A stretch of DNA of 64,000 bases, taken from NCBI RefSeq assembly GCF_015160875.1, contig NZ_CP063374.1, positions 5,831,501 through 5,895,500 on the forward strand. The letters are read 5' to 3'. Below the pieces are notes generated by a model. The model saw only the letters and a program-made list of their open reading frames with translations. It searched no databases and was not told the origin of the DNA. The first letter of the stretch is position 1, and each line of letters starts with the position of its first letter. This DNA is from Streptomyces chromofuscus (GTDB lineage Bacteria; Actinomycetota; Actinomycetes; Streptomycetales; Streptomycetaceae). The translations under genes were made by a program, and so were the position numbers. Below, piece after piece: positions 23,855 through 32,230 of this stretch.

Positions 23855-24715
23855 ATGCCCGAGTTGCCCGAGGTGGAGGTCGTCCGGCGCGGACTGGAGC
23901 AGTGGGTCGCCCACCGGACGGTCACCGACGTCGAGGTGCTGCACCCGCGCGCCGTACGGCGTCACCTGGCCGGCGCCGACGACTTCGCGCACCGCCTGAA
24001 GGGCCACCGCGTCGGCACCCCCAGCCGGCGCGGCAAGTACCTGTGGCTGCCGCTGGAGGACACCGGCCAGGCGATCCTGGCGCACCTCGGCATGAGCGGC
24101 CAGCTCCTGGTGCAGCCGCACGCGGCGCCCGACGAGAAGCACCTGCGCATCCGTGTCCGGTTCGCCGACGCCCTCGGCACCGAGCTGCGCTTCGTCGACC
24201 AGCGGACCTTCGGCGGTCTGTCGTTGCACGACACCGCCCCCGAGGGCCTGCCCGACGTCATCGCCCACATCGCCCGCGACCCTCTCGACCCCCTGTTCGA
24301 CGACGAGGCCTTCCACCAGGCGCTGCGCCGCAAGCGCACCACCATCAAGCGCGCCCTGCTGGACCAGTCGTTGGTCAGCGGCGTCGGCAACATCTACGCC
24401 GACGAGGCGCTGTGGCGCACCCGTCTGCACTACGACCGCCCGACCTCCACCTTCACCCGCCCCCGCACGGTCGAACTCCTCCGCAACATCAGGGACGTAC
24501 TGAACGCGGCCCTGTCGGTCGGCGGCACCAGCTTCGACAGCCTGTACGTCAACGTCAACGGGGAGTCGGGCTACTTCGACCGCTCGCTGGACGCGTACGG
24601 ACGGGAAGGCCTGCCGTGCCGGAGGTGCGGCACGGCGATGCGGCGGCGCCCGTGGATGAACCGGTCCAGCTACTACTGTCCGAAGTGTCAGCGGCCGCCG
24701 CGGATCTCGTCGTAA
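23855..24715 (+). CDS. mutM: Formamidopyrimidine-DNA glycosylase
   Basis: MutM/Fpg, 286 residues, removes 8-oxoguanine and cuts the abasic site. Starting at ATG 23855 (after GGGGGAG) gives MPELPEVE with the catalytic Pro2 and Glu3; the upstream in-frame start would bury them and is rejected. SRRGKYLWL supplies the conserved lysine, QSLVSGVGNIYADEALW is the helix-two-turn-helix, and CRRCG...YYCPKCQ is the C-terminal zinc finger. Its last 28 bp overlap the convergent HxlR gene. Confidence 0.96.
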   Translation: MPELPEVEVVRRGLEQWVAHRTVTDVEVLHPRAVRRHLAGADDFAHRLKGHRVGTPSRRGKYLWLPLEDTGQAILAHLGMSGQLLVQPHAAPDEKHLRIRVRFADALGTELRFVDQRTFGGLSLHDTAPEGLPDVIAHIARDPLDPLFDDEAFHQALRRKRTTIKRALLDQSLVSGVGNIYADEALWRTRLHYDRPTSTFTRPRTVELLRNIRDVLNAALSVGGTSFDSLYVNVNGESGYFDRSLDAYGREGLPCRRCGTAMRRRPWMNRSSYYCPKCQRPPRISS

Positions 24716-25083
24716 CGCTCGCGGGCGGCGAGGACGTCGTCCATCCGGCCTTCCAGATGCCGGATGAGGGCCAGCAGGCGCTCGGCCACCTCGTGTCCGA
24801 GGGGCGTCAGCTCGTAGTCCACGCGGGGCGGGTTGGTCGGCTGGGCCTCGCGCAGCACCAGGCCGTCGCGCTCCAGGGCGTGCAGGGTCTGGGAGAGCAT
24901 CTTCTCGCTCACCCCGTCGACGCGGCGGCGCAGCTCGTTGAACCGCAGCGAGCCCTCGTGCAGCGCGCCGAGGGTCAGCGCGCCCCAACGGCCCGTGACG
25001 TGCTCCAGCGTGCCGCGCGAGGGGCAGGCCTTGGAGAACACGTCGTACGGCAGGTCCTGCTCCGGTGCGCGCTCGACGGTCAT
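24688..25083 (-). CDS. HxlR-family transcriptional regulator
   Basis: A 131-residue winged-helix regulator. The family pattern is clear: CPSRGTLEHVTGRWGALTLGAL, RFNELRRRVDGVSEKMLSQTLHALERDGLV and VDYELTPLGHEV. HxlR proteins are small dimeric regulators that often answer to aldehydes, quinones or redox state through the N-terminal cysteine, here Cys20. The 3' end overlaps mutM by 28 bp on the opposite strand. No obvious target gene is adjacent. Confidence 0.9.
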   Translation of the reverse strand: MTVERAPEQDLPYDVFSKACPSRGTLEHVTGRWGALTLGALHEGSLRFNELRRRVDGVSEKMLSQTLHALERDGLVLREAQPTNPPRVDYELTPLGHEVAERLLALIRHLEGRMDDVLAARERYDEIRGGR

Positions 25084-25165
25084 GGCCCCAGCGTACGCGC
25101 GGACAGCGCCGACTGGCAGGTTGCGCTGACCGGCGGTAAGTGCCCTGGCCGATGCCGTGGTCGAG

Positions 25166-25633
25166 TCAGTCGCGTGCCACGAGCTCGATCCTGACGGGGG
25201 CCGCGGACTCGAGGTCGATGGTGTCGCCGTCTTCCTCGGCGTGAGGGTCGCGAGGATGATCGAGCGGCAACACGATCAGCATGGTGTGGGGCCGTGGCAG
25301 CCAGCCCACGTCCGCGGGTGGGTCGAAGCGCCCGATGTCGATGATCCGCACGAGCGTCTCGGGTATGCCGACCAGGCACGACCCGCCGGCCTCCAGGCGA
25401 CCCGCGTGCGGCTCCACCTGGAACAGGCCGCCCCATTCACCGCGACGCGCGACCCGTGGAATCGCTCTGAGGCCGTTCCACCGGATCTCGGAGTCCGGAT
25501 CGATCCGTTGCCACGGCCAGGCGACCGAGACCTCGGACGGGGTCACCTCGGCGATCCGTGCGAGGGCCGGCGGACAACTGACCAGCAGGACGTCACCGAC
25601 CTCGAACCGCCGTCGCCCGATGCCCTCACCCAT
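25166..25633 (-). CDS. Hypothetical protein, no recognised family
   Basis: A 155-residue protein whose ATG at 25633 follows GGGGAG, chosen over further upstream starts. It reads MGEGIGRRRFEVGDVLLVSC and later SCLVGIPETLVRIIDIG and HTMLIVLPLDHPRDPHAEEDG. It is soluble, acidic at the end and beta-rich, without signal peptide or cysteine clusters. It is divergent from the SMI1/KNR4 gene only 110 bp away. I do not recognise it. Confidence 0.6.
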   Translation of the reverse strand: MGEGIGRRRFEVGDVLLVSCPPALARIAEVTPSEVSVAWPWQRIDPDSEIRWNGLRAIPRVARRGEWGGLFQVEPHAGRLEAGGSCLVGIPETLVRIIDIGRFDPPADVGWLPRPHTMLIVLPLDHPRDPHAEEDGDTIDLESAAPVRIELVARD

Positions 25634-25743
25634 GCGCTGCTCCCCACCGGTACCGGGGCCGCCGTCGCTCGCGTCCTGGCCCGCGGCTGCCTCAGTAGCC
25701 GTCTCCCGGAGGTTGTCAGCACCTGGTGGCAGGATGCCACCCC

Positions 25744-26373
25744 ATGACCGCACCGATCAGTGAGTCGTGGACGCGCATCGAGAACTGGCTGGCCGAGCAC
25801 GCCCCGGCGACCCATGCCGCGCTGGCGCCGCCCGCGGATCCGGCGGACATCGCCGCGACCGAGCGCGTCATCGGCCGGCCGTTGCTGAGGCCCTTGGTGA
25901 AGTCGCTACTGCGGCACGACGGTCTCCTCGACCAGAAGGGCTCGCTGCTGCCGGGGTTCTACAGACCGATGAGTGCACGCGAGACAGCGGCTGCCTGGCA
26001 ACTCCTCACCGCCTTCCACGACAAGCGCACGGCGGACGAGCAAGGAGAGGAGACGGACCACGACTTCATGAAGGTCGGGGTCAGCGGCATCCTGTACGGC
26101 CATCCGCAGTTGATCCCCATAGCGCGGGACGTCGGCGGGGGGCACCTCGTACTGGACCACCGTCCCGAGATCGACCGGGGTCGCGTCCACGAGGCCGAGG
26201 CCGTGGAAGGCATCAGGCGCGTCCCACACGAGACGTGGACGTCCCTGCCGGCGCTCATGGAGGCGATCGCCACGTCTCTCGAAACCTCCCAGCCCCTCAA
26301 CGGCTACACGCCGGTGGTGGACGAGAAGCGGAGGCTGTCCTGGGACCTCACACCGCCGCGCAGTGACCGGTGA
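25744..26373 (+). CDS. SMI1/KNR4 (SUKH) family protein
   Basis: A 209-residue protein with the SMI1/KNR4 pattern: WTRIENWLAEHAPAT, ATERVIGRPLLRPLVKSLLRHDG near residues 38-60, and HLVLDHRPEIDRGRVHEAEAV. The superfamily includes yeast cell-wall regulators and many bacterial immunity proteins for contact-dependent or secreted nuclease toxins. No toxin gene is visible nearby, so the role stays open. Its stop is 10 bp from the left att repeat of the integrative element. Confidence 0.78.
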   Translation: MTAPISESWTRIENWLAEHAPATHAALAPPADPADIAATERVIGRPLLRPLVKSLLRHDGLLDQKGSLLPGFYRPMSARETAAAWQLLTAFHDKRTADEQGEETDHDFMKVGVSGILYGHPQLIPIARDVGGGHLVLDHRPEIDRGRVHEAEAVEGIRRVPHETWTSLPALMEAIATSLETSQPLNGYTPVVDEKRRLSWDLTPPRSDR

Positions 26374-26383
26374 CGTGCCGCTG

Positions 26384-26398
26384 TCTCAGTAGCCGAAC
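26384..26398. repeat. attL-like 15-bp core repeat
   Basis: On the minus strand this reads GTTCGGCTACTGAGA, identical to 30902-30916. The 11 bases to the left (26373-26383) also match partially. It marks the left junction of the integrative element, next to the native SMI1/KNR4 gene. Confidence 0.8.
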
Positions 26399-26564
26399 AA
26401 GTGCGAGGGCGTCACTCTGACGTGCGTCTTTGTAAGCGATCATCGCTGTGGCCTGCGGTTGTGCCGTCAACGGTTGTCAGCGTTGGTCGCCCTTGCGCGC
26501 CCTCGCACGGCCCGGCGACGGCCCGAGACTCTGGCTGGGGGATGATCTCCACGGAGGGGTGCCA

Positions 26565-26792
26565 GTGGACATGCTTGAGCTGATGGAGTGGCTGGCCGAG
26601 CGGGGAGTCACGACCGTGTTCAAGGCCGACGGTGATCGCATGACCGAGCACAGGAAGGCATGGATGGTCATTGTCAGTGGAGGGCCGCTTGGTGAGGACT
26701 CGTTCTTCCGTGCGGACCTGGGTACGGCCGACGCGTGCCTTGATTCGTTGCTCGCTCACCTTGACAGCAAAGGCTTGTCGCCGTTCGCATGA
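26565..26792 (+). CDS. Small hypothetical protein in the integrative element
   Basis: Seventy-five residues beginning VDMLELMEWLAERGVTTVFK. GTG 26565 is preferred because GGAGGGG ends 5 bp earlier; ATG 26571 is the alternative. It contains RKAWMVIVSGGPLGEDSFFRAD and a C-terminal helix LDSLLAHLDSKG. The fold looks small alpha/beta. I do not recognise the family. The spacing suggests it is element cargo, separate from the downstream SUKH gene. Confidence 0.65.
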   Translation: MDMLELMEWLAERGVTTVFKADGDRMTEHRKAWMVIVSGGPLGEDSFFRADLGTADACLDSLLAHLDSKGLSPFA

Positions 26793-26985
26793 CTGCGTCG
26801 TCCTGGTGGTCGACGCAGCCGAGCCGATGCGAACTGCGGGCGGGGCGGTCGCTGAGGTCTGCCCGGCTGGCCACGCGGCTCCGCAGGTGCGTCATCGGCC
26901 GGCTGCGGTCACCGTGGTTGCTGTACTCCGCTGCTGTACAGCACCTGTCCTCCGGGCTGTCAGCCCCTCCACCTAAGCTGCGCCC

Positions 26986-27417
26986 ATGTGGAAAGCGACC
27001 GCTGCCGAAGTCTCGTCCGACGTTGAGTTCAGCGCTCCCATCGACGCGACTGCTCTGGCCGAGGCAGAACGGCGCCTCGGCCGGAGTTTGCCGCCGCAGC
27101 TGACTGCTCTGCTGATGGAGACCGACGGGATGGTCGACGAGTACGGGACTGACGTCGTGTGGTCCCTGGATCGGATCGTGGGGCAGAACCTGCTGTTCTG
27201 GTCCCCCGATGCGTTCCCGGGCTTGCACATGCCCTTCGATCCGCTGCTGTTCTTCGGCGACAACGGTGGGGGCGACCAGTTCGCCTTCGTGCTCACGCCC
27301 GAGCGTCCGGACATCTTCGTCTGGGACCACGAGAACGACAGCCGACTGTGGGTGGCACGCGAGCTGGAGGACTACCTGCGCCGCTCCCTCACGAGCGACG
27401 GCGACTGGTGGCGGTAG
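26986..27417 (+). CDS. SUKH/SMI1-KNR4 family protein in the element
   Basis: A 143-residue SUKH-like protein: APIDATALAEAERRLGRSLP, QLTALLMETDGMVDEYG, LLFFGDNGGGDQFAF and FVWDHENDSRLWVARELEDY are the diagnostic segments (the FGDNGGGD-type turn near residue 85 is typical). Family members are immunity proteins or uncharacterised. The ATG has TAAGCT 6 bp upstream and no ribosome site, consistent with a leaderless transcript. It is an accessory cargo gene of the element; no partner toxin was found. Confidence 0.82.
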   Translation: MWKATAAEVSSDVEFSAPIDATALAEAERRLGRSLPPQLTALLMETDGMVDEYGTDVVWSLDRIVGQNLLFWSPDAFPGLHMPFDPLLFFGDNGGGDQFAFVLTPERPDIFVWDHENDSRLWVARELEDYLRRSLTSDGDWWR

Positions 27418-27740
27418 CCGCTTGAAGGGCGTGCCGGCCTCTAGGTCCCCCGTTTGGAAGAGGTCGTATGCAGATGGCGGCTGACCTAGCAACTCCCTGA
27501 CCTGGTCCGGAGCACGATCGGCGCCGCTGTCCCCCCGTGCGTCCCCGCTAGGTCCCGCCGGACCGGGCACGCAACGGGCACGGGGGCACAGCCGACCCCG
27601 ACCCTCTGCTTTTCAGGCGAGTTGATCGTGCGGCCAGGATCATGATCCGGCCGACAACGACAGACGTCGCCCCCCCGTGACATACCACTGCGTACGCTGA
27701 CGTCTGTTGTCGTTGCCGTCAGACTGCCGTCAGATGACAG
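27418..27740. other. Gene-free region before the rep block, with two palindromes
   Basis: No convincing gene lies here. A 12-bp perfect palindrome GGATCATGATCC (27637-27648) is flanked by GGCC on both sides. Just beyond, ACAGACGTC (27660-27668) recurs inverted as GACGTCTGT (27699-27707) with a 30-bp gap. Such sites upstream of a rep operon could be regulator operators or part of a replication origin. That is inference. Confidence 0.6.
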
Positions 27741-28037
27741 GTGCCAAGTGCCCCAACGTTCCAGCAACTGCATCTGTTGCTACTAGATGCTGGCGTCCGC
27801 TCCTCGGCGTCGAACCCAAAGCGCGATCGGCGGGCCGGGGAGCTGACGGCGCTGGTCACGCTGTCTGTCCCGGTGAGTGACGAGGCCCGGGAGCGGGGCG
27901 GCCGGTTCGTCCTGAACGCTCCGTGTCCCGACTGCGGCGACACCCGCCAGGTGTGGGCCTTGTGGGCTGTGGACGTGGACGCGGACTGGTACGAGGAGGG
28001 CCACGGCCCGTGCTCGTTGTGCGGGGGTGCCGCGTGA
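27741..28037 (+). CDS. Small zinc-ribbon-like protein upstream of rep
   Basis: Ninety-eight residues from GTG 27741: VPSAPTFQQLHLLLLDAGVR. The second half has two CxxC pairs, APCPDCGDTRQ and GPCSLCGGAA, which could bind one zinc ion. The gene ends about 46 bp before the proposed rep start. Small cysteine-bearing proteins in this position occur in actinomycete integrative elements, but I cannot name the function. Confidence 0.6.
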   Translation: MPSAPTFQQLHLLLLDAGVRSSASNPKRDRRAGELTALVTLSVPVSDEARERGGRFVLNAPCPDCGDTRQVWALWAVDVDADWYEEGHGPCSLCGGAA

Positions 28038-28083
28038 CGGTGTTCCCCGTCCCCCGGAGGCCGTGGCCGGTGCTGCGGCCTCC

Positions 28084-29452
28084 ATGGGCGTTGACCCTGT
28101 GACCAGGGCGGACCTGCTGCGGGTGGCGAACGCGCCCGGCTTCGACCGGTGGCCGGAACAGGTCCGCCGTACCGGCGGCTGTGCGCACCCGATCCAGCTT
28201 CAGGGCCAGACCGTCACCCGTGATGCCAAGACCGGTGGGGTGCTGTACTCCTACAGCACCGAGCAGGAGCCGGGCGGCATGCTCCGGGTCGCCTGCGGCA
28301 ACCGGCGGGCGATCGCGCTGCCCGGCCTGCGCCTGAACTTACGCCGGGGACACCTACCACCTGATCCGGGCCGGGATCACCGGCGACGAACGCAAGGACG
28401 TGCCCGCCACCCTGCGGGACCACCCCCGTGTCTTCGCCACCCTCACCGCGCCCTCGTTCGGCCCGGTCCACAACCGCCCCGACTCCGGGCGCTGCCGCTG
28501 CGGCGCTCAGCACGCCGAGGGGGACTCCGCGCTCGGTACCGCCCTCGGTCCGGCCGCGTACGACTACGCCGGGGCGGTGCTGTGGAACAACCACGCAGGC
28601 GACCTGTGGCGGCGCTTTACCATCTACCTGCGCCGGGAGATCGCCGCCCGCGCGGGCATCACGCAAATCGCCCTGCGGGAGGTGTGCCGGGTCTCCATTG
28701 GCAAGGTCGCCGAGTTCCAGAAGCGCGGCTCGGTGCACTTCCACGCCGTGGTGCGCCTCGACGGCCCGGACGGTCCCGACACCGCCCCGCCCGCCTGGGC
28801 CACCGTTGCTCTCCTGGATGCGGCGATCAGGGTGGCTGCCGCTCGGGTCGCCGTGCCGGTGCCCGCGTCCGGCGGCTTCCCCGCGCGCACTCTGCGGTGG
28901 GGCTCCCAGGTAGACGTGCAGCCCATCGGAGCGCTCGGCCAGGAGGAGCTGACCGAACAGGCCGCGGCCTCCTACGTGGCCAAGTACGCCACCAAGGCGG
29001 CCGAGATCACCGGCACCCTGGACCGCCGCATCGGAGAGCTGGCCGAACTCGACCGCCTGGCGCTGCCCGGGCACACCCGGCGGCTTATCGAGGCGTGCCG
29101 GGAGCTGGACGATGCCTATCCAGACCGGTTGCTGTGGCGCTGGGCTCACATGCTCGGCTTCCGCGGCCACTTCTCCACCAAGTCCCGCCGCCACTCCACC
29201 ACCCTCGGCACGCTGCGCCAGGCGCGCGCCGACTTCCGCGCCCGCCAGGAACGCCGCGAGCGCGGCTTTTCCCAGGACCTGGACGACGCGGAGGGCTCCA
29301 CGCTCGTGCTCGCCCACTGGACCTACGCCGGGCAGGGCCACACCCCCGGTGAGTCCTGGCTGGCCGCCTCGATCGCCCGAGACGTCCGGCTGAACCGCGA
29401 GACCGCACGCGAAGCCCTGGCAGACCTGGACGACTGGGAGGTTTGCGCATGA
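28084..29452 (+). pseudogene. RepSA-like replication initiator, frameshifted
   Basis: The N-terminal part (MGVDPVTRADLLRVANAP to RVACGNRRA) and the C-terminal part (GDTYHLIRAGITGDE onward, with VFATLTAPSFGPVHNR, GSVHFHAVVRLDGP and YVAKYATKAAE) are parts of a single RepSA-type initiator but lie in different frames. An extra A at 28312 breaks the frame right after GNRRA; restoring it gives SRCPACA and then an in-frame TGA at 28334-28336 where a Glu codon would be expected. Two lesions make a single sequencing error an unlikely explanation. The final codons overlap xis (ATGA). Confidence 0.82.
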
Positions 29453-29643
29453 GGCGCCCGCTGCCGTCCCGCTACCTGACCCCGATCGACGTCGCTGACC
29501 TGCTCGGCGTGCCGGTCGAGACCGTCTACCAGTGGCGGCGCAAGGGCACCGGTCCCCGCGGCTTCCGCGTCGGCCGGCATCTCCGCTTCGACCCCGAAGA
29601 CGTCCGTGTCTGGGTCGAGTCTCTGATGGAAGGGGCCGCCTGA
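29449..29643 (+). CDS. xis: Excisionase, MerR-like helix-turn-helix
   Basis: Sixty-four residues, MRRPLPSRYLTPIDVADLLG... then VETVYQWRRKGTGPRGFRVGRHLRFDP, a classic HTH-17 excisionase of the pSAM2 class that bends att DNA together with the integrase. ATG 29449 overlaps the rep stop; a TTG at 29443 would add two residues. The stop overlaps the int ATG (TGATG). The gene is intact although both neighbours are broken. Confidence 0.88.
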   Translation: MRRPLPSRYLTPIDVADLLGVPVETVYQWRRKGTGPRGFRVGRHLRFDPEDVRVWVESLMEGAA

Positions 29644-30883
29644 TGGCCGGGCACATTCAGGACCGCTGGTGCAGGGCTGAGCCGGGACCGGACGGCAAGC
29701 CCGTGAGGGTCAAGACCGACCGCTTCGGCGTCGGCCTGCGCTGCCGCGCCCGGTACATCGGGCCGGGCGGCTCCGAGAAGTCCAAGAGCTTCCCGGACAA
29801 GCAGCAGCGCAAGGCGGAACAGTGGCTCGCCAACATCGAGGCCGACATGTCGCGCGGCGACTACGTCAGTCCGGACGCTGGCAAGGTCACGTTCGAGCGG
29901 TACGCCACGGAGTGGATGACCACGCAGATCACAGACCCCCTGACACGTGAGTCCGTCGAGAGCCGGTTGCGGCTCACGCGATCCCCCACCTGGGAACGCG
30001 GCCGATGGGCTCCTTCACGCCGTCTCATCTCCGTCTGTGGCTGCGCACCCTGAAGGATCGTGGGCTGTCGGCCGGATACCGGCGAGGGATCTTCGCGCAC
30101 GTCTCCACGGTCTTCACGGCTGCGGTAGAGGACCGGATCATCCGCACGAACCCGTGCAGCGCCCGGTCCGTCAGGGCTCCTCGGCTCGAGCCTCGCAAGG
30201 TCAAGCCCTGGCCTGCCGAGCGAGTGATGGTGGTTCGAGCGGCCTTGCCGGAGAGCTATCAGGCTCTCGTGAACGTCGCCGCCGGATGCGGCCTGCGACA
30301 GGGTGAGGTCTTCGGCCTGGCCGTGGAGGACGTGGACTTCCTCGGGGGAGTGATGCACGTGGTCCGGCAGGTCCAGTTGCTGCAACGCCATCGGCCGGTG
30401 TTCCCTCCACCCAAGGGAGGCAAGGAACGGGACGTGGCTCTTGCCGAGTCGGTGGCCTTCGCCCTGGCCGCGCGCCTGAAGCGTCACCCGGCCGTGGAGG
30501 TCACCTTGCCGTGGAAGACGCTCGACGGTCCTCCGGTCACGGCGTCGCTCATCTTCACCGGCTCCATGGGCATGGCGCTCGACCGGAACCGCTTCAACGA
30601 CCGTGTGTGGCGGCCGGCTCTTCGGGCCGCGGGCGTGGAGATCGGGCGACACAACGGCATGCACGCGCTGCGGCACTTCTACGCCTCGGTGCTCCTGGAC
30701 GCGGGGGAGAGCATCAAGGCTCTCAGCGAGTACCTGGGTCACCACGATCCCGGCTTCACGCTGCGGACATACACGCACCTGATGCCGTCCAGTGAGACCC
30801 GAACCCGGGTCGCCGTGGATCGCGTCTTCCAGGACGAGGACCATACGGAAGACGGCCCGGAGACGGCCCAGGGGCAGGATTAG
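29643..30883 (+). pseudogene. int: Tyrosine recombinase (integrase), frameshifted
   Basis: The first ~111 codons (MAGHIQDRWCRAEPGPDGK, KSFPDKQQRKAEQWLAN) stay in one frame and the rest (MGSFTPSHLRLWLRTLKDRG onward) in another. The junction near 29975 lacks one C: inserting it restores RLHAIPHLGTRPMGS, the expected family reading. The catalytic half is complete: CGLRQGEVFGL (Arg), HALRHFYAS (His, Arg) and LGHHDPGFTLRTYTH (His and the nucleophile Tyr). It ends 18 bp from the right att repeat. If the frameshift is real, no full-length integrase is made. Confidence 0.85.
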
Positions 30884-30901
30884 GTCTCTGACATGCGGTT
30901 A

Positions 30902-30916
30902 TCTCAGTAGCCGAAC
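30902..30916. repeat. attR-like 15-bp core repeat within the CAP gene end
   Basis: Identical to 26384-26398. On the minus strand it supplies the last codons TTC GGC TAC TGA of the CAP-domain gene, so integration here leaves the host protein unchanged. Confidence 0.8.
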
Positions 30917-32070
30917 TCCTGCGTCCACCAAGGGCCGCCCGACCCGTAGTGCACGCCGACGCCGAGTGTCGTGAAGTCGCAGTTCAGGATGTTGGTGCGG
31001 TGGCCGGGGCTGTCCATCCAGGCCTTCATGACCGCCGTCGCGTCGGCCTGGCCCCGGGCTATGTTCTCGCCGCCGAGGTTGCTTATGCCCGCCGCCTCCG
31101 CGCGGTCCCACGGCGTCCTGCCGCTGGGGTCGGTGTGGCCGAAGAAGCCCTGCTCGGCCATGGCCTCGCTGTAGTCGCCGGCCAGCTCCGCGAGCGCGCT
31201 GTTCGCCGCCACCGGGCGGCACCCGCCCTTCGCCCGCTCGTCGTTGACGAACTTGAGCACCTCGGCCTCGGCGGCGGTCTCCGGGGAGATCGTCACCGTC
31301 GGGGCGCTCGGCTGCGTCGGCACCTTCGTGGGCGTACGGGACGGCCCCGGCGCCGGCTGCTGCGACGACGGGGTGGCCGACGGCCTCCTGGTGGGGGTCT
31401 TGGTGGCCGAGGGCTTGGCGGCCGGGGGCTTGGCGGCCGGTGCCTCGGTGGTGGGCGCCTTGGTCGTGGGCTTGGCCGACGAGGTCGAGGGGGACGCCGA
31501 CGGCGACGTGCCGCGCTCGGTGTCGCGGCCGGTCGACGGGCTGCTGCTGTCGCCGGCGTCGGCGGTGCCGGACGTGCCGCCCTGCGGGGACTGCGTGGCG
31601 GTGGCCGTCTCACTGGCCCGCACGTCGCCGGCGCCCCCACCGAGCGTGTAGGTGTCGCCGCCGGGCAGGACGCCGGTGGCGACCGCGACCGCGCCGACCG
31701 CGACGGCCGCGGTGACGCCGAGCAGGCCGGTGCGGACGGGCGTCAAGCCCTTCCTCCCGCGGCGGTGCGAGTGGCCGTGCCGCGACCCGCCGTCGGGCGT
31801 GAAGCCGTCCGCGACCGAGAGGGCCGCGGTGTCGCCGGAGGAGGCGGTGTCGCCGGCCGGGGCGTCCCGGTCGTCCGGGGCGAAGAGGTAGGCGTGGCTC
31901 TTCGAGACCGCCTCGGCGTAGGCCTCCGGGTCCACGTACGGCGCGATGCCCGGCGCGACCGGGCCGTCCGCGTGCGAGTCCCGCCGGACCTGGCCCCCTT
32001 CGGGGGAGCCGTGCGTCTCGTTGCCCCCCGTGGCGGCGCGGCCGGCGTCGGAGCGTCGGTGGCGTCCCAT
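30904..32070 (-). CDS. Membrane-anchored CAP/SCP-domain protein
   Basis: A 388-residue protein; the ATG at 32070 follows AGGAAGG. Residues 1-110 are hydrophilic and cytoplasmic, a single membrane helix lies near residues 113-133 (TGLLGVTAAVAVGAVAVATG), and a Pro/Ser/Thr/Ala-rich linker with KPPAAKPSATK-type repeats runs to ~260. The C-terminal CAP (CAP-superfamily PR-1/SCP) domain has FVNDERAKGG, HTDPSGRTPWDRAEAAG, GGENIARGQ, SPGHRTNILN and GVGVHYG. It is therefore presented outside the membrane. Its 3' end is the attachment site of the adjacent integrative element. Confidence 0.9.
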   Translation of the reverse strand: MGRHRRSDAGRAATGGNETHGSPEGGQVRRDSHADGPVAPGIAPYVDPEAYAEAVSKSHAYLFAPDDRDAPAGDTASSGDTAALSVADGFTPDGGSRHGHSHRRGRKGLTPVRTGLLGVTAAVAVGAVAVATGVLPGGDTYTLGGGAGDVRASETATATQSPQGGTSGTADAGDSSSPSTGRDTERGTSPSASPSTSSAKPTTKAPTTEAPAAKPPAAKPSATKTPTRRPSATPSSQQPAPGPSRTPTKVPTQPSAPTVTISPETAAEAEVLKFVNDERAKGGCRPVAANSALAELAGDYSEAMAEQGFFGHTDPSGRTPWDRAEAAGISNLGGENIARGQADATAVMKAWMDSPGHRTNILNCDFTTLGVGVHYGSGGPWWTQEFGY

Positions 32071-32119
32071 GTGATGGCCTTCCTCGTCCTCACGGTCGAC
32101 TCGTCCGGTTCGGTCAACC

Positions 32120-32143
32120 AAACCCACCCGATCGAGTGGGTTT
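32120..32143. promoter_or_regulatory. Inverted repeat between divergent CAP and acyP genes
   Basis: AAACCCAC (32120-32127) and GTGGGTTT (32136-32143) form a perfect 8-bp inverted repeat around CCGATCGA, in the 160-bp space between the two divergent starts. It may be an operator or a leader hairpin of the CAP gene. Confidence 0.45.
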
Positions 32144-32230
32144 CATATGAGATGCATTGGGGCTGGACGGTACCGCATGGCGCCAGAGGAGGAAGTGTCC
32201 CGAATGACATCGGGCGGTTAGGTTGCACCC

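Larger units (their letters stand above)
26384..30916 (+). mobile_element. Degenerate pSAM2-type integrative element (AICE remnant)
   Basis: About 4.5 kb bounded by identical 15-bp direct repeats at 26384-26398 and 30902-30916. Inside, in order, are a small unknown gene, a SUKH gene, a palindromic intergenic region, a small zinc-ribbon protein, rep, xis and int, the rep-xis-int order of actinomycete integrative and conjugative elements. The right repeat is the 3' end of a CAP-domain gene and follows int by 18 bp, as attP normally does. No FtsK-like tra, spd or GntR-type regulator is present, and rep and int are each frameshifted. It is therefore a probably immobile remnant. Confidence 0.82.

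Noticed and set aside
26384..26398. tRNA gene fragment as attachment site
   Set aside because: The repeat matches the coding end of the CAP gene and no tRNA-like fold exists at either junction.
26401..26583. Short plus-strand frame at the left end of the element
   Set aside because: No ribosome site and it overlaps the better-supported small gene at 26565.
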